Positions 1 through 7,587 of a DNA stretch of 17,758 nucleotides are shown here, in pieces. A program made the translations under genes and the position numbers. Position 1 is the stretch's first letter, and each line of letters starts with the position of its first letter. The notes beneath the pieces are model-generated. The model did no database searches, was not told the DNA's origin, and saw only the letters and a program-made list of their open reading frames with translations. This DNA comes from Vulcanimicrobiota bacterium (GTDB lineage Bacteria > Vulcanimicrobiota > Vulcanimicrobiia > Vulcanimicrobiales > Vulcanimicrobiaceae), in NCBI GenBank assembly GCA_030038335.1, contig JASHPC010000143.1, forward strand, positions 1-17,758, in the 5' to 3' direction.

Positions 1-304
1 ACGAGAGATTGCCGAGGAGACGGAACTCGAAGCGCGCGTAATCGGCCTCGCGTATGTGAGCGAGAGCTACGACGGCTCTACGCACGTTTCAAACGTTACG
101 TTCTCGCTCGACGCAAGCGGCGAGCCGCGCGTTCCAGCAGGCAGCGATCACGTCGTCGAAGCCGCGTGGGTGCCGCCGGAGGAAATTGTCTCGCGCATGA
201 CGGTCGCCGTCGCGCGGGAACCGTTGCTCGCGTATCTTTGCGGAGACGCGCGCAGGTACTTCGGATTTCACGACGCAGGAATCACGATACGATGGTCGGA
301 CTAG
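1..304 (+). CDS. Nudix hydrolase, C-terminal part (5' end outside window)
   Basis: The reading frame is open from base 2 and begins REIAEETELEA, which matches the second half of the Nudix box (REUXEEXGU). The Nudix glutamates there bind the divalent metal that drives cleavage of a nucleoside-diphosphate-linked substrate. About 99 residues are visible; the N-terminus and the start of the box lie upstream of the window. The remainder has the beta-rich look of a Nudix C-terminal half, with a VVEAAWVPPEEI segment typical of these proteins. The substrate cannot be assigned. The stop (302-304) lies inside the start of the next gene, which begins at 292, so the two are probably translated together. 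Confidence 0.8.
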   Translation, partial: REIAEETELEARVIGLAYVSESYDGSTHVSNVTFSLDASGEPRVPAGSDHVVEAAWVPPEEIVSRMTVAVAREPLLAYLCGDARRYFGFHDAGITIRWSD

Positions 305-1389
305 CGCCGCTCGTTCTCGTGGCACACGTCAGCGCACTGCACGGTCGTGCGTCGCTCGCACGTTCCGAAGGCAACGCGGTACCTGCGACGGTCAATGAGC
401 CACTCCTTCCCGGCGACACTTTTGCGACGCACGCAGGCGCCGCAGCCGAGATCGCGCTCGACGCATCGGTTGCCGTTCGCGTCGACGGAAACAGCCGCGT
501 GCAACTCGTTTCTCTCGCGCGCCATCATCGATACGTGAGACTTCTCGACGGCACGATCGACGTGTCGGCGCACCGTAACGGCGACGCGCCTCGCATTGAG
601 ACGAGCGCCGGTGCCGTTGCGCCGGACTCGCCGGGCTCCTTTCGCATCAGCGCAGCCGGCGGCGAGACGAGCGTGACGGCGGAGCGAGGTACGATACGAA
701 TCCTCACGCCGAACGGCATGCAGATTCTTCGTCCGGGCGAAGTCGTCACGATTGGCGGCACACCGGACGCGCCAGCGCTACATTACGGCACGCCGGCGCC
801 CCCCGACGACTTCGATCGCTTCAATCTCGAGCGCGACGCGGTGCCTGCGGAGAACGCGTATCTCTCGCGTTACGGGACGTGGACGACACTGCCGCGATAC
901 GGGGAGGCGTGGCGGCCGTCGGAGACATCGGAGTGGACGCCGTTTTTAAACGGGCGCTGGTTCTGGCGCAATGCTCTGGGTTGGACGTGGATCTCACGAG
1001 AATCGTGGGGTTGGACCCCGTATCACTACGGCGCATGGACGTACGACGCTCATGACGGCTGGTGCTGGGTGCCACCGAGCGGTTCCGCGTCGACGATAGC
1101 ATGGGAGTCCGGGAACGGCGCTCTCTTCACCATTCTCAACGGATCGCGCATGACGAAGATCGGGTGGCTGCCGCTCGCACCGAACGAGCCGTCACATCCG
1201 CGACTTTCGCAGTACGCGAACGCGCAGGCTCCGAACGCCGTCGTGACCCTCGATTTCGGGGACTTCTATTCGGGCAACGTCTCGCGAGCGCGCGAAGAGA
1301 CGGTGAAGGCGCTACCCGCTACGCTGAGAATCGGGACGCCGCAGCCGCCGAAAGGCTACCACAGCGAACCATCGGCGAGAAGCATGTAG
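292..1389 (+). CDS. Secreted FecR-like / DUF6600 protein
   Basis: The frame is open from 166, but the ATG at 292 is preferred. It puts a hydrophobic signal-like segment (MVGLAPLVLVAHVSALHG) at the N-terminus and follows an AGGA at 277-280. This start gives 365 aa and overlaps the upstream Nudix gene by 13 bases. Residues ~25-150 look like a FecR-type beta domain (LLPGDTFATHAGAAAEI, then ILRPGEVV). Residues ~185-262 are a Trp/Tyr-rich repeat region with units such as GRWFWRNALGWTWIS, ESWGWTPYHYGAW and GWCWVPP, the hallmark of DUF6600. Such proteins are exported and of unknown function, probably acting at the cell surface or in the periplasm. The 3' end overlaps the convergent small membrane-protein gene by 34 bases. 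Function is not known. Confidence 0.8.
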   Translation: MVGLAPLVLVAHVSALHGRASLARSEGNAVPATVNEPLLPGDTFATHAGAAAEIALDASVAVRVDGNSRVQLVSLARHHRYVRLLDGTIDVSAHRNGDAPRIETSAGAVAPDSPGSFRISAAGGETSVTAERGTIRILTPNGMQILRPGEVVTIGGTPDAPALHYGTPAPPDDFDRFNLERDAVPAENAYLSRYGTWTTLPRYGEAWRPSETSEWTPFLNGRWFWRNALGWTWISRESWGWTPYHYGAWTYDAHDGWCWVPPSGSASTIAWESGNGALFTILNGSRMTKIGWLPLAPNEPSHPRLSQYANAQAPNAVVTLDFGDFYSGNVSRAREETVKALPATLRIGTPQPPKGYHSEPSARSM

Positions 1390-1547
1390 AGAATTGGGCC
1401 GATCCCCCACGCAACCAGGATAAGCACTGCCCAGAGCACTTTTTTCACTGTGTCAAGGTCGTTGCGCCCCGCAAGGTTGATCCAGGCCAAAATGATGGCG
1501 ATCGGGTGCAGGAGCAGCGCAATGAGGATTTCGGCAACGAACTTCAT
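1356..1547 (-). CDS. Small two-helix membrane protein, PLDc_N-like
   Basis: This 63-aa protein has two predicted membrane helices: residues ~5-24 (AEILIALLLHPIAIILAWIN) and ~36-57. The second region, VKKVLWAVLILVAWGIGPILY, resembles the PLDc_N module found at the N-terminus of cardiolipin synthases and as stand-alone small proteins (a W...GP..Y pattern). No phospholipase catalytic HKD motif is present, so enzymatic activity is not expected. A good ribosome site, GGAAGGA (about 1555-1561), sits ~8 bases before the ATG. It lies 24 bases after the VIT-like gene and is the last gene of the minus-strand train. Its 3' end overlaps the convergent DUF6600 gene. Confidence 0.75.
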   Translation of the reverse strand: MKFVAEILIALLLHPIAIILAWINLAGRNDLDTVKKVLWAVLILVAWGIGPILYMLLADGSLW

Positions 1548-1571
1548 TTCGGGTTCCTTCCAGCCAGTGGG

Positions 1572-2114
1572 CTATGCGACGTGCAACAACATCCCTGCCG
1601 CTGCAAGAACTATACCCGATGCCAAAAGCGTAAGCGACCATCGAAAGGGGCTGCCGTGAACGACGCCTGCAACGGTCGCGCCCAAAAGAGCGAGTGCAGC
1701 CAGCGCCGAGGCAACGGCCAGCCAGCCTCGATGTGCAGCGGCCCCGATCATTAGCGGAAAGAAGGCGCCCAGGAGGTTGCATACCGAGGAGATCACCGCC
1801 GACCACGCTGCATCTGAAGCCGCAGCACGGCCTAGTTGCGTGCGCGCGAGGTGGCCTGGCGACATGAGATTGAGTTGACGCTCGAAGCGCACGAGCTCAC
1901 TTCTGCTTCGGGCGTAGTCAGCAATGAAAAACACGAAGACTCCCGATATTCCCGACGCTACCGCGAGCCGCACGGCAAACGACGCGTCGAGCGTCGTGGA
2001 TTCCTTCAGGATATGCCCGGACGTGAGGGCGAGCGCGTTGAGGATGCCGTCCGCAAGGCCAACGATCACGGCGAAAAGCTGCTCTCGCCGGAATATCGGC
2101 CGTACACTCCTCAC
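1572..2114 (-). CDS. VIT/CCC1-like membrane protein, possible metal transporter
   Basis: This 180-aa protein has about five predicted membrane helices (~12-32, 47-67, 101-127, 129-151, 158-178). Helix 1 carries GLADGILNALALTSG, which matches the G(L/S)xDG signature of VIT1/CCC1 iron/manganese transporters; Asp22 would be the helix-1 metal-path aspartate. The C-terminus (FRWSLTLLASGIVLAAAGMLL) also follows the family pattern. The helix-2 Met of plant VIT1 is not seen (VFVFFIADYARS instead), and the cytoplasmic loop is short. Transport of Fe2+ or Mn2+ is therefore an inference only. The GTG start overlaps the DUF211 stop in a GTGA junction, implying translational coupling. Confidence 0.65.
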   Translation of the reverse strand: MRSVRPIFRREQLFAVIVGLADGILNALALTSGHILKESTTLDASFAVRLAVASGISGVFVFFIADYARSRSELVRFERQLNLMSPGHLARTQLGRAAASDAAWSAVISSVCNLLGAFFPLMIGAAAHRGWLAVASALAALALLGATVAGVVHGSPFRWSLTLLASGIVLAAAGMLLHVA

Positions 2115-2413
2115 CGCACGCGCCGGACGTACCCTACGATGCGGTTTCCTATGGCGAGCTCGTCGATACTGTGCACCACCGCACCTGTGCCCTCGATCGC
2201 CCGTATAAGAGCTTCATGATCGATGTTCGTTCCTTCGGCCGTGATCACCATCCCGACGGTTTCGATGTCGATCTCGGTTACCGTAATATTCACTGCTTCA
2301 ACACCGACAACGGATTCCATCGACTGCGCGATCTCCGGAATGCCCGGCCGCGCAATCGCTTTGTCAACGTCGAGCACGATTCGTCGCACGTTCATATCAA
2401 GCGACCATATCAC
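2111..2413 (-). CDS. DUF211 family protein
   Basis: This protein of up to 100 aa matches the small DUF211/COG1888 family, best known from archaea. Visible hallmarks are RRIVLDVDKA near the N-terminus, a GVEAVNITVTEIDIET core and a C-terminal GAVVHSIDEL. Archaeal members form oligomeric rings of a ferredoxin-like fold and have been reported to bind metal ions; the cellular role is unknown. The start is uncertain. GTG at 2413 forms a GTGA overlap with the ABC transporter stop. ATG at 2395 (giving MNVRRIVLDV) fits the family's usual N-terminus better. The gene is coupled by another GTGA to the downstream VIT-like transporter, which suggests a shared job in ion handling or sensing. Confidence 0.8.
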   Translation of the reverse strand: MIWSLDMNVRRIVLDVDKAIARPGIPEIAQSMESVVGVEAVNITVTEIDIETVGMVITAEGTNIDHEALIRAIEGTGAVVHSIDELAIGNRIVGYVRRVR

Positions 2414-4155
2414 GCGAACTGCGCGGCGTACAGATGTGAGTATGCTCCGCCTCGTGCGAGGAGCTCTTCATGCGTCCCTATCTCCACCACGCGCCCTGCT
2501 TCGATATAGAGAATGCGGTTCGCGCGGCGCACGGTCGAAAGTCGATGGGCGATGATGAGCGTCGTGCGACCAGCCATAAGCCGGTCCAGCGCCTGCCTAA
2601 TGAGCGACTCTGAATGCGAGTCGAGAGCGCTCGTCGCTTCGTCGAGGATGAGAACGCGCGGGTTGCGCAGGAGTGCCCGTGCGATGGCGATGCGCTGACG
2701 CTCGCCGCCCGAGAGGCGAATTCCGCGTTCGCCGACTTCCGTCGCGTAGCCGGCAGGGAGTGCTTCGACGAACTCGTCGGCATTTGCATCGCGAGCGGCC
2801 GCACGTATCTCCTCGTCGGTAGCATCGAGTCGCCCGTAGCGCACGTTCTCGAGGATCGATCCGCGCAGCAGCTGCGGATCCTGAGGAACGATGCCGATGA
2901 CGCGCCGCAGATCCGCCAAACGAATGTCGGAGATGTCTATCCCATCGATACGCACCGTGCCTCGTTGCGCCTCGTAGAAACGTGGAACGAGATTCACGAG
3001 CGTCGTCTTTCCTGCGCCGGTGCGACCGACGAGAGCGACGACTTCGCCGGCTGCAATTTCGACATTGACGTCGTCCAGTGCGACCGGCTCGTCCGGGCTG
3101 TACGTAAACGTTACGTGCTCGAACGTCACAGCGCCCGCAACCGACGATAAGGCGCGCGCTCCCGGCTTGTCTGCCGCTTCCACTGGAAGATCCAGCAGCT
3201 CAAAGATTCGTCCCGCGCCAACGACCGACTTCGACAGATCGCCAACGAACGCGGCAAGCCTGTTGAGCGGATTTGCCAGGTTCACGAGGAGCATCCAGTA
3301 CGTAAAGACATTTCCTCGGCTTAGACGGCCGACGAGCACTTCGCGAACGGAGAGCCACATGATGACAATGACCGCCGTCACCATGATCGTCGAGACGACG
3401 AGAGGCTGCGTTTGAATGAACTGGGTGAGCTTCATGTACGCAGTAAAGAATGCTTCGTTCGAGCGCTGAAAACGTCCGATCTCGTGCGGTTCGGCTCCGA
3501 ATGCTTTCACGACGCGCTGTCCGGAAAGAATTTCCGCAAGGTTCGACGAGAGATCCGCCACGCGCTCTTGCGTCTGCACCGTGCTACCCGCGATGAGGCC
3601 TTGGAATCTGGAGACGGCAAAGGACACGATCGGCGCGACGATGACGAGTGTTAGGGTGAGCAGCCAATCGAGGTAGATCATCATGGCGAAAGACGACACG
3701 AACGTCACGACGGCAACGACGAACTGAGGCAATGAGACGCTCACGGCGTCAGTCATGAGCTGCAAGTCCGTACTGAAGCGCGCGATGAGCTCTCCCGGGC
3801 GCCACTTGTCGAACTCACCGAGCGGCAGGTTGAGAATGCGCGTGAACAGCTCGACGCGCCAGCGCGCAATGAGATGCTGTCCGCTCCAAGCGGTGAGATA
3901 CGTTTGGAAATACGTCGCGAGATTGGCGAGCAACTGCGCGACGAGCGTTGCGGCGAGCCAGAAATAGAGAGAGCTCACGTCGGGCCTGTGGCCCGCGGGT
4001 GGCGCAATGACGTTGCCGATGATTTCGCCGAAGGCCTTAGGCGCGACGAGCGTCAGAACGCCCGCCAGCGTTCCCAACGTGAGAGCGACTGCAATACGAC
4101 CGTAATACGGTCGTGCTGCGCGAGTGAGCCGAGCGAGAATGTCCCGACGCGTCAT
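2410..4155 (-). CDS. ABC exporter half-transporter (MsbA/MdlB type)
   Basis: This 581-aa protein fuses a type I exporter membrane domain (residues ~20-310, six helices) to a nucleotide-binding domain (~340-580). Visible ATPase motifs are Walker A GRTGAGKTT (~376-386), the Q-loop region VPQDPQLLRG, the signature LSGGERQRIAIARALL (~480-495), Walker B VLILDEATSALD (~500-511) and the H-loop IIAHRLS (~533-539). All catalytic residues appear intact. It would work as a homodimer in the inner membrane, exporting a lipid or drug-like substrate that cannot be named from sequence. It begins 12 bases after the photolyase-like gene and its stop overlaps the possible GTG start of DUF211. Confidence 0.95.
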   Translation of the reverse strand: MTRRDILARLTRAARPYYGRIAVALTLGTLAGVLTLVAPKAFGEIIGNVIAPPAGHRPDVSSLYFWLAATLVAQLLANLATYFQTYLTAWSGQHLIARWRVELFTRILNLPLGEFDKWRPGELIARFSTDLQLMTDAVSVSLPQFVVAVVTFVSSFAMMIYLDWLLTLTLVIVAPIVSFAVSRFQGLIAGSTVQTQERVADLSSNLAEILSGQRVVKAFGAEPHEIGRFQRSNEAFFTAYMKLTQFIQTQPLVVSTIMVTAVIVIMWLSVREVLVGRLSRGNVFTYWMLLVNLANPLNRLAAFVGDLSKSVVGAGRIFELLDLPVEAADKPGARALSSVAGAVTFEHVTFTYSPDEPVALDDVNVEIAAGEVVALVGRTGAGKTTLVNLVPRFYEAQRGTVRIDGIDISDIRLADLRRVIGIVPQDPQLLRGSILENVRYGRLDATDEEIRAAARDANADEFVEALPAGYATEVGERGIRLSGGERQRIAIARALLRNPRVLILDEATSALDSHSESLIRQALDRLMAGRTTLIIAHRLSTVRRANRILYIEAGRVVEIGTHEELLARGGAYSHLYAAQFA

Positions 4156-4167
4156 GCGCGGGCGACC

Positions 4168-5598
4168 TTAACCGCCGGGCGCCTCGGAACCCTGCACGCT
4201 GGCGCTTTTCGTCAAAAGATGCGCACGATAGCGCTCGAGAAACGTGCGCGCCGCCGCCGCGTGATCGACCGCCGGAGATGGATACGGGTTTCCGTCATAG
4301 AGCGGTAACATCGGCGCGAGATTCTCGCTCGGCCCCAGAGGCCGATGCCGCAGCTCGTGCACCCACGCGCGCGCATACGTCCCGTCCGGATCCACGCGTC
4401 GCTGTCCGCGCAATGGATTGTAGATGCGCGGATACTGCACGAGGTCCGCGCCGACTCCGGCGATCCACTGCCAGTTTCCCGTCGCGACCGCCGCATCGTC
4501 CTCGATCGACATCGTGTCCCATACGTCGCGTCCGACGTGCCAGTCGACGCCCAGATCGAAACACAGAAACGACGCCGAGACCGCGCGCACGTACGGATGC
4601 ATCCACCCGGTCGCCGCGAGCTGCCGCATCCCGGCATCCACGAGTGGAAAGCCGGTTCTTCCCGAGCACCAAGCGCCGAGCAGTGGATGCTCGGCCGTAA
4701 ACGCAAAGTCGCGCATTCTCTCTTGCAGCGGCGCGCGATCTGTCTCGGGATTGAAGTATGCCAGGGCGAAGAAAAAGTCGCGCATCGCGAGCGAACGCAA
4801 GAAGCTGCGAACCGATCGCCGTTCCTCGTTCAGGAGGAACGGATTGTCGAGCGCTTCACGCGCTCCGCGCACCGCAGTGCGTAGCGACAGCGTTCCCCAC
4901 GAAAGGTGCGCCGAGAGCCGCGACGTGCCGTCCTCTGACGGGTCGCGCCGAGCGCTTGCGTACGCCCGCACACCGTTTGCGAGAAACGCTTGGAGACGCT
5001 CCGCAGCGACCAGCGGCGTCGAGTCGGCCGCGACGCCCGTTGCGCCAAGTTCCTCCGGTGAAGGCAACGGTTCACTTTCGACGTTTGGATGGTGCGCGAA
5101 CTGCAAGAGCAGCGGAACGTCGTACGAGGGGACCGGCGTCTCGCGCCAGCGATCGAAGTACGGTGCGAAAGCGCGGTAGCCCTTGCCGTCGCGCTCGATC
5201 GCGCCGGGTGCGATTGCCGGAGCATCGTCCACGCAGTGCGCACCTAGCCCCGCCTCTTCCAACGATGCGCGCAGCTGCAAGTCGGCGCGCGAGCCGGCGC
5301 CGTCGTAACGCGCGCTCCAAACGACCCCGCTTGCTCCGGAGCTCCTTGCCAAGTCCAGCAATGACGCCGCCGCCTCGCCACGCCGAATCACGAGCGCGCT
5401 TCCACGTTCGCGTAACGAGGCATCGAGCGCCGCGGCGGCTCCTGCGAAGAACCCGGCACGCAGCGGCGAACGCCGCAGTGACGCCAGCAGCGACTCGTCG
5501 AGCACGAGTACCGGCAGCACGGGACCGCGTTCCGCCGCCGCTGCGAGCGCAGCGTGATCGTCCAGGCGCAAATCGTGCGTAAACCTGCAGAGAATCAT
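4168..5598 (-). CDS. Cryptochrome/photolyase family flavoprotein with altered active site
   Basis: Choosing the ATG at 5598 (MILCRFTHDLRLDDH) gives 476 aa and an ATGA overlap with queG; an upstream in-frame extension to 5631 is less likely. Residues ~1-130 form the photolyase alpha/beta domain and ~200-440 the FAD-binding domain, with DGTSRLSAHLSWG, GRTGFPLVDAGMRQL and GNWQWIAGVGAD. By eye-alignment to E. coli PhrB, the CPD-contacting Glu274 and Trp277 become Ser269 and Met272, and the flavin-N5 Asn378 becomes Ala372. The outer electron-relay Trp306 becomes Phe300. Trp359 and Trp382 are kept (Trp353, Trp376). It probably binds FAD but is unlikely to be an ordinary CPD photolyase. A cryptochrome-like or other light/redox role is possible. 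Confidence 0.9.
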   Translation of the reverse strand: MILCRFTHDLRLDDHAALAAAAERGPVLPVLVLDESLLASLRRSPLRAGFFAGAAAALDASLRERGSALVIRRGEAAASLLDLARSSGASGVVWSARYDGAGSRADLQLRASLEEAGLGAHCVDDAPAIAPGAIERDGKGYRAFAPYFDRWRETPVPSYDVPLLLQFAHHPNVESEPLPSPEELGATGVAADSTPLVAAERLQAFLANGVRAYASARRDPSEDGTSRLSAHLSWGTLSLRTAVRGAREALDNPFLLNEERRSVRSFLRSLAMRDFFFALAYFNPETDRAPLQERMRDFAFTAEHPLLGAWCSGRTGFPLVDAGMRQLAATGWMHPYVRAVSASFLCFDLGVDWHVGRDVWDTMSIEDDAAVATGNWQWIAGVGADLVQYPRIYNPLRGQRRVDPDGTYARAWVHELRHRPLGPSENLAPMLPLYDGNPYPSPAVDHAAAARTFLERYRAHLLTKSASVQGSEAPGG

Positions 5599-6743
5599 CG
5601 CTGAGGACCGGCTATGTCGCGCAGCGCACATTCGATCTCGTCGCGCACGCTCGCGTCATCCTCGCTTGCGAGCCGTCGTCGCAATCCTACGTCCGCTGCG
5701 GGCGACGCAATGCGCCCGAGCGCCCACGCGACGTGACCGCGCACCATAGGATGAGGATCGACTTCGAGCGCTTCGATAAGCGCCGGAACAGTCGAGCGAT
5801 CGAGCGCGTTTCCAAGCGCGACGGCAGCGTTACGCCGGAGAACTGCCGCTCCTCGCCATCCCATTGCCGTTGGCTTGAAGACGCGGCGAAAGTCACTCGA
5901 GCGCAAGCGAAGGAGCCACAAGAGATCCGGCGTTGAGGCACGCGCGCTCGACGGTGCAAACGACGCGCTCGCGGCTTTTCCGGCGCGCAGCGACGGAGGA
6001 CAGACGTCCTGACAGATGTCACAACCCCAGACCCACTCGCCGACGAGCGCGCGAAGCGCTCGCGGAATACCGTCGACGCGTTGCGTCGCGTCAGCGATGC
6101 AGCGCGTCGCGTCGATCGTGTAGTCGCCGCGGAGCGCACCGGTTGGACACACGTCGACGCAGCGGCGGCAGCCGCCGCACGTTTTGCGAAGCGGTGCGTC
6201 CGGCTCGAGAGGGAGCACCGTAACGATCTCTCCGAGGAAGACGCACGAACCGAGCGATGGCGCGATGAGATTCGTGTGCTTGCCTATCCATCCAAGGCCG
6301 GAACGCGCGGCAAACGCCCGTTCCGCGAGCGGCTTCGTGTCGCACGCGATGGCGGTCACCCGGGCGCCGGCGCGCGCGTCGATGCGCGCCGAGATCTCGC
6401 GAAGAAGCGCTTGCATCCGCGCGTGATAATCCGTCGACCAAGCGTAGCTCGAGACGCGACCCGAGAGCGGTGCCCTCGTCGGCTGCGGCGTTGCGTATGC
6501 CACGGCGACGCAGACGATGCTCCTCGCTCCTTCGAGCACGTGCGAGGGATCTGACGCGCACCGTGCTCGCTCGTCGTCGTATCTCCAACTCGAAAAATCG
6601 CCACGTGAGAAAGCGCTTCGCATACGATCGCGAGTTCTCGCATCGGCGGTAGCCGACGCTATGCGAACCGCGATTGCGTCGTCGCCGGCGGCGTCGCGAA
6701 CCATCGCGAGGATCTCGCCCTTAGAGCATGGCAAGGGGAGCAT
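5595..6743 (-). CDS. queG: Epoxyqueuosine reductase with C-terminal HEAT repeats
   Basis: QueG performs the last step of queuosine synthesis, reducing epoxyqueuosine in the tRNA anticodon (position 34) using cobalamin and two [4Fe-4S] clusters. The 382-aa protein has the catalytic Asp135 in DTKPLAERAFA and GWIGKHTNLI just after. All eight cluster cysteines are present: C189, C192, C195, C199 (CGGCRRCVDVCP) and C215, C241, C244, C248 (CDICQDVCP). Residues ~300-382 form HEAT-like repeats. The usual SYLTIE stretch after C215 is replaced by IADATQ, a mild oddity. The chosen ATG (6743) overlaps the aldo/keto reductase by 23 bases; ATG 6704, with a GGGCGAG upstream, is an alternative. It overlaps the photolyase-like gene by 4 bases. 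Confidence 0.93.
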   Translation of the reverse strand: MLPLPCSKGEILAMVRDAAGDDAIAVRIASATADARTRDRMRSAFSRGDFSSWRYDDERARCASDPSHVLEGARSIVCVAVAYATPQPTRAPLSGRVSSYAWSTDYHARMQALLREISARIDARAGARVTAIACDTKPLAERAFAARSGLGWIGKHTNLIAPSLGSCVFLGEIVTVLPLEPDAPLRKTCGGCRRCVDVCPTGALRGDYTIDATRCIADATQRVDGIPRALRALVGEWVWGCDICQDVCPPSLRAGKAASASFAPSSARASTPDLLWLLRLRSSDFRRVFKPTAMGWRGAAVLRRNAAVALGNALDRSTVPALIEALEVDPHPMVRGHVAWALGRIASPAADVGLRRRLASEDDASVRDEIECALRDIAGPQR

Positions 6744-7587
6744 CGCCGGGCTCTACGGGGAACGCCGCGTCGATCGCGGTGACATCTTCTTCGTCGAGAG
6801 TGAGCTGCGCCGCACGCGCGTTCTCTTCGACGTGTGCGACGCTTGACGCTTTGGGAATCGTGAATACGTTTGGCGCCCGTGTCACAAACGCGAGGATGAC
6901 GGCGCGCGGCGTTGCGCCGTGTTTCTCGGCAATGCGAGCGAGAAGGCCACCAGGACGTGCGGCTTCGCGCGGAAACTTCGACCTGCCAAACGGTGTATAC
7001 GCAACGATGGCGACGCCGTTTTCTCGTGCGACCGGAATAAGTCGCCGCTCGACGCCGCGCTCGCGTAGGTGGTACAGAACCTGATTGCACGCAAGCGGCG
7101 TCGCGCGTAGGTAAGAGGCCGCGCTCTCCATCTCTTCCGGCTCGAAGTTGCTGACGCCGATGAATCGCGTCTTGCCGCTCTCGACGAGCGTCTCGAGTGC
7201 GCGCATCGTCTCCTCCAGTGGATGCTCCGACGGCCAGTGCAGCATGTAGAGATCGAGATAGTCGAGACGCAGGCGCCGTAAGGAACGCTCGCATGCCGCA
7301 ATGGTGCCGTCAAACGTCGCGTTCGACGGGAGCACTTTGCTCGCAATGAAAAGACTCTCGCGCCGAAACGGCGCGATCGCCTCGCCAACGATCTCCTCGA
7401 CGCGTCCAGATCCGTACATCTCGGCCGTGTCGAGATGCGTCATTCCCAACTCGATCCCACGGCGAATGGCCGCTACTGCTTCTCCGCGGCCGGCGCCGCG
7501 CTCGGGAATGTCCCACGTTCCCTGTCCGATCGCCGGAAGCAGGACGCCCGTCTTCCCGAACGGTTTAGAAGAATGCGAAGTCATCAT
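6721..7587 (-). CDS. Aldo/keto reductase
   Basis: This is an NADPH-dependent carbonyl reductase of the TIM-barrel aldo/keto reductase family. Starting at the ATG at 7587 (MMTSHSSKPFG) it is 288 aa. The catalytic tetrad is visible: Asp53 and Tyr58 in LDTAEMYGSG, Lys84 in SKVLPSN and His117 in YMLHWPSE. FIGVSNFEPEEME and a C-terminal IPKASS complete the family pattern. The SKVLPSN and LHWPSEHPLEET segments recall the YeaE-type subgroup, but the substrate cannot be assigned. A GTG at 7614 would lengthen the N-terminus by nine residues; it is disfavoured because it increases overlap with moeB. The gene lies between moeB and queG without any gap. Confidence 0.93.
   Translation of the reverse strand: MMTSHSSKPFGKTGVLLPAIGQGTWDIPERGAGRGEAVAAIRRGIELGMTHLDTAEMYGSGRVEEIVGEAIAPFRRESLFIASKVLPSNATFDGTIAACERSLRRLRLDYLDLYMLHWPSEHPLEETMRALETLVESGKTRFIGVSNFEPEEMESAASYLRATPLACNQVLYHLRERGVERRLIPVARENGVAIVAYTPFGRSKFPREAARPGGLLARIAEKHGATPRAVILAFVTRAPNVFTIPKASSVAHVEENARAAQLTLDEEDVTAIDAAFPVEPGDAPLAML

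Noticed and set aside
166..291. Upstream in-frame start of the DUF6600 gene
   Set aside because: The first 42 residues are Arg-rich, read through the Nudix gene, and would bury the signal-like segment that begins at 292.
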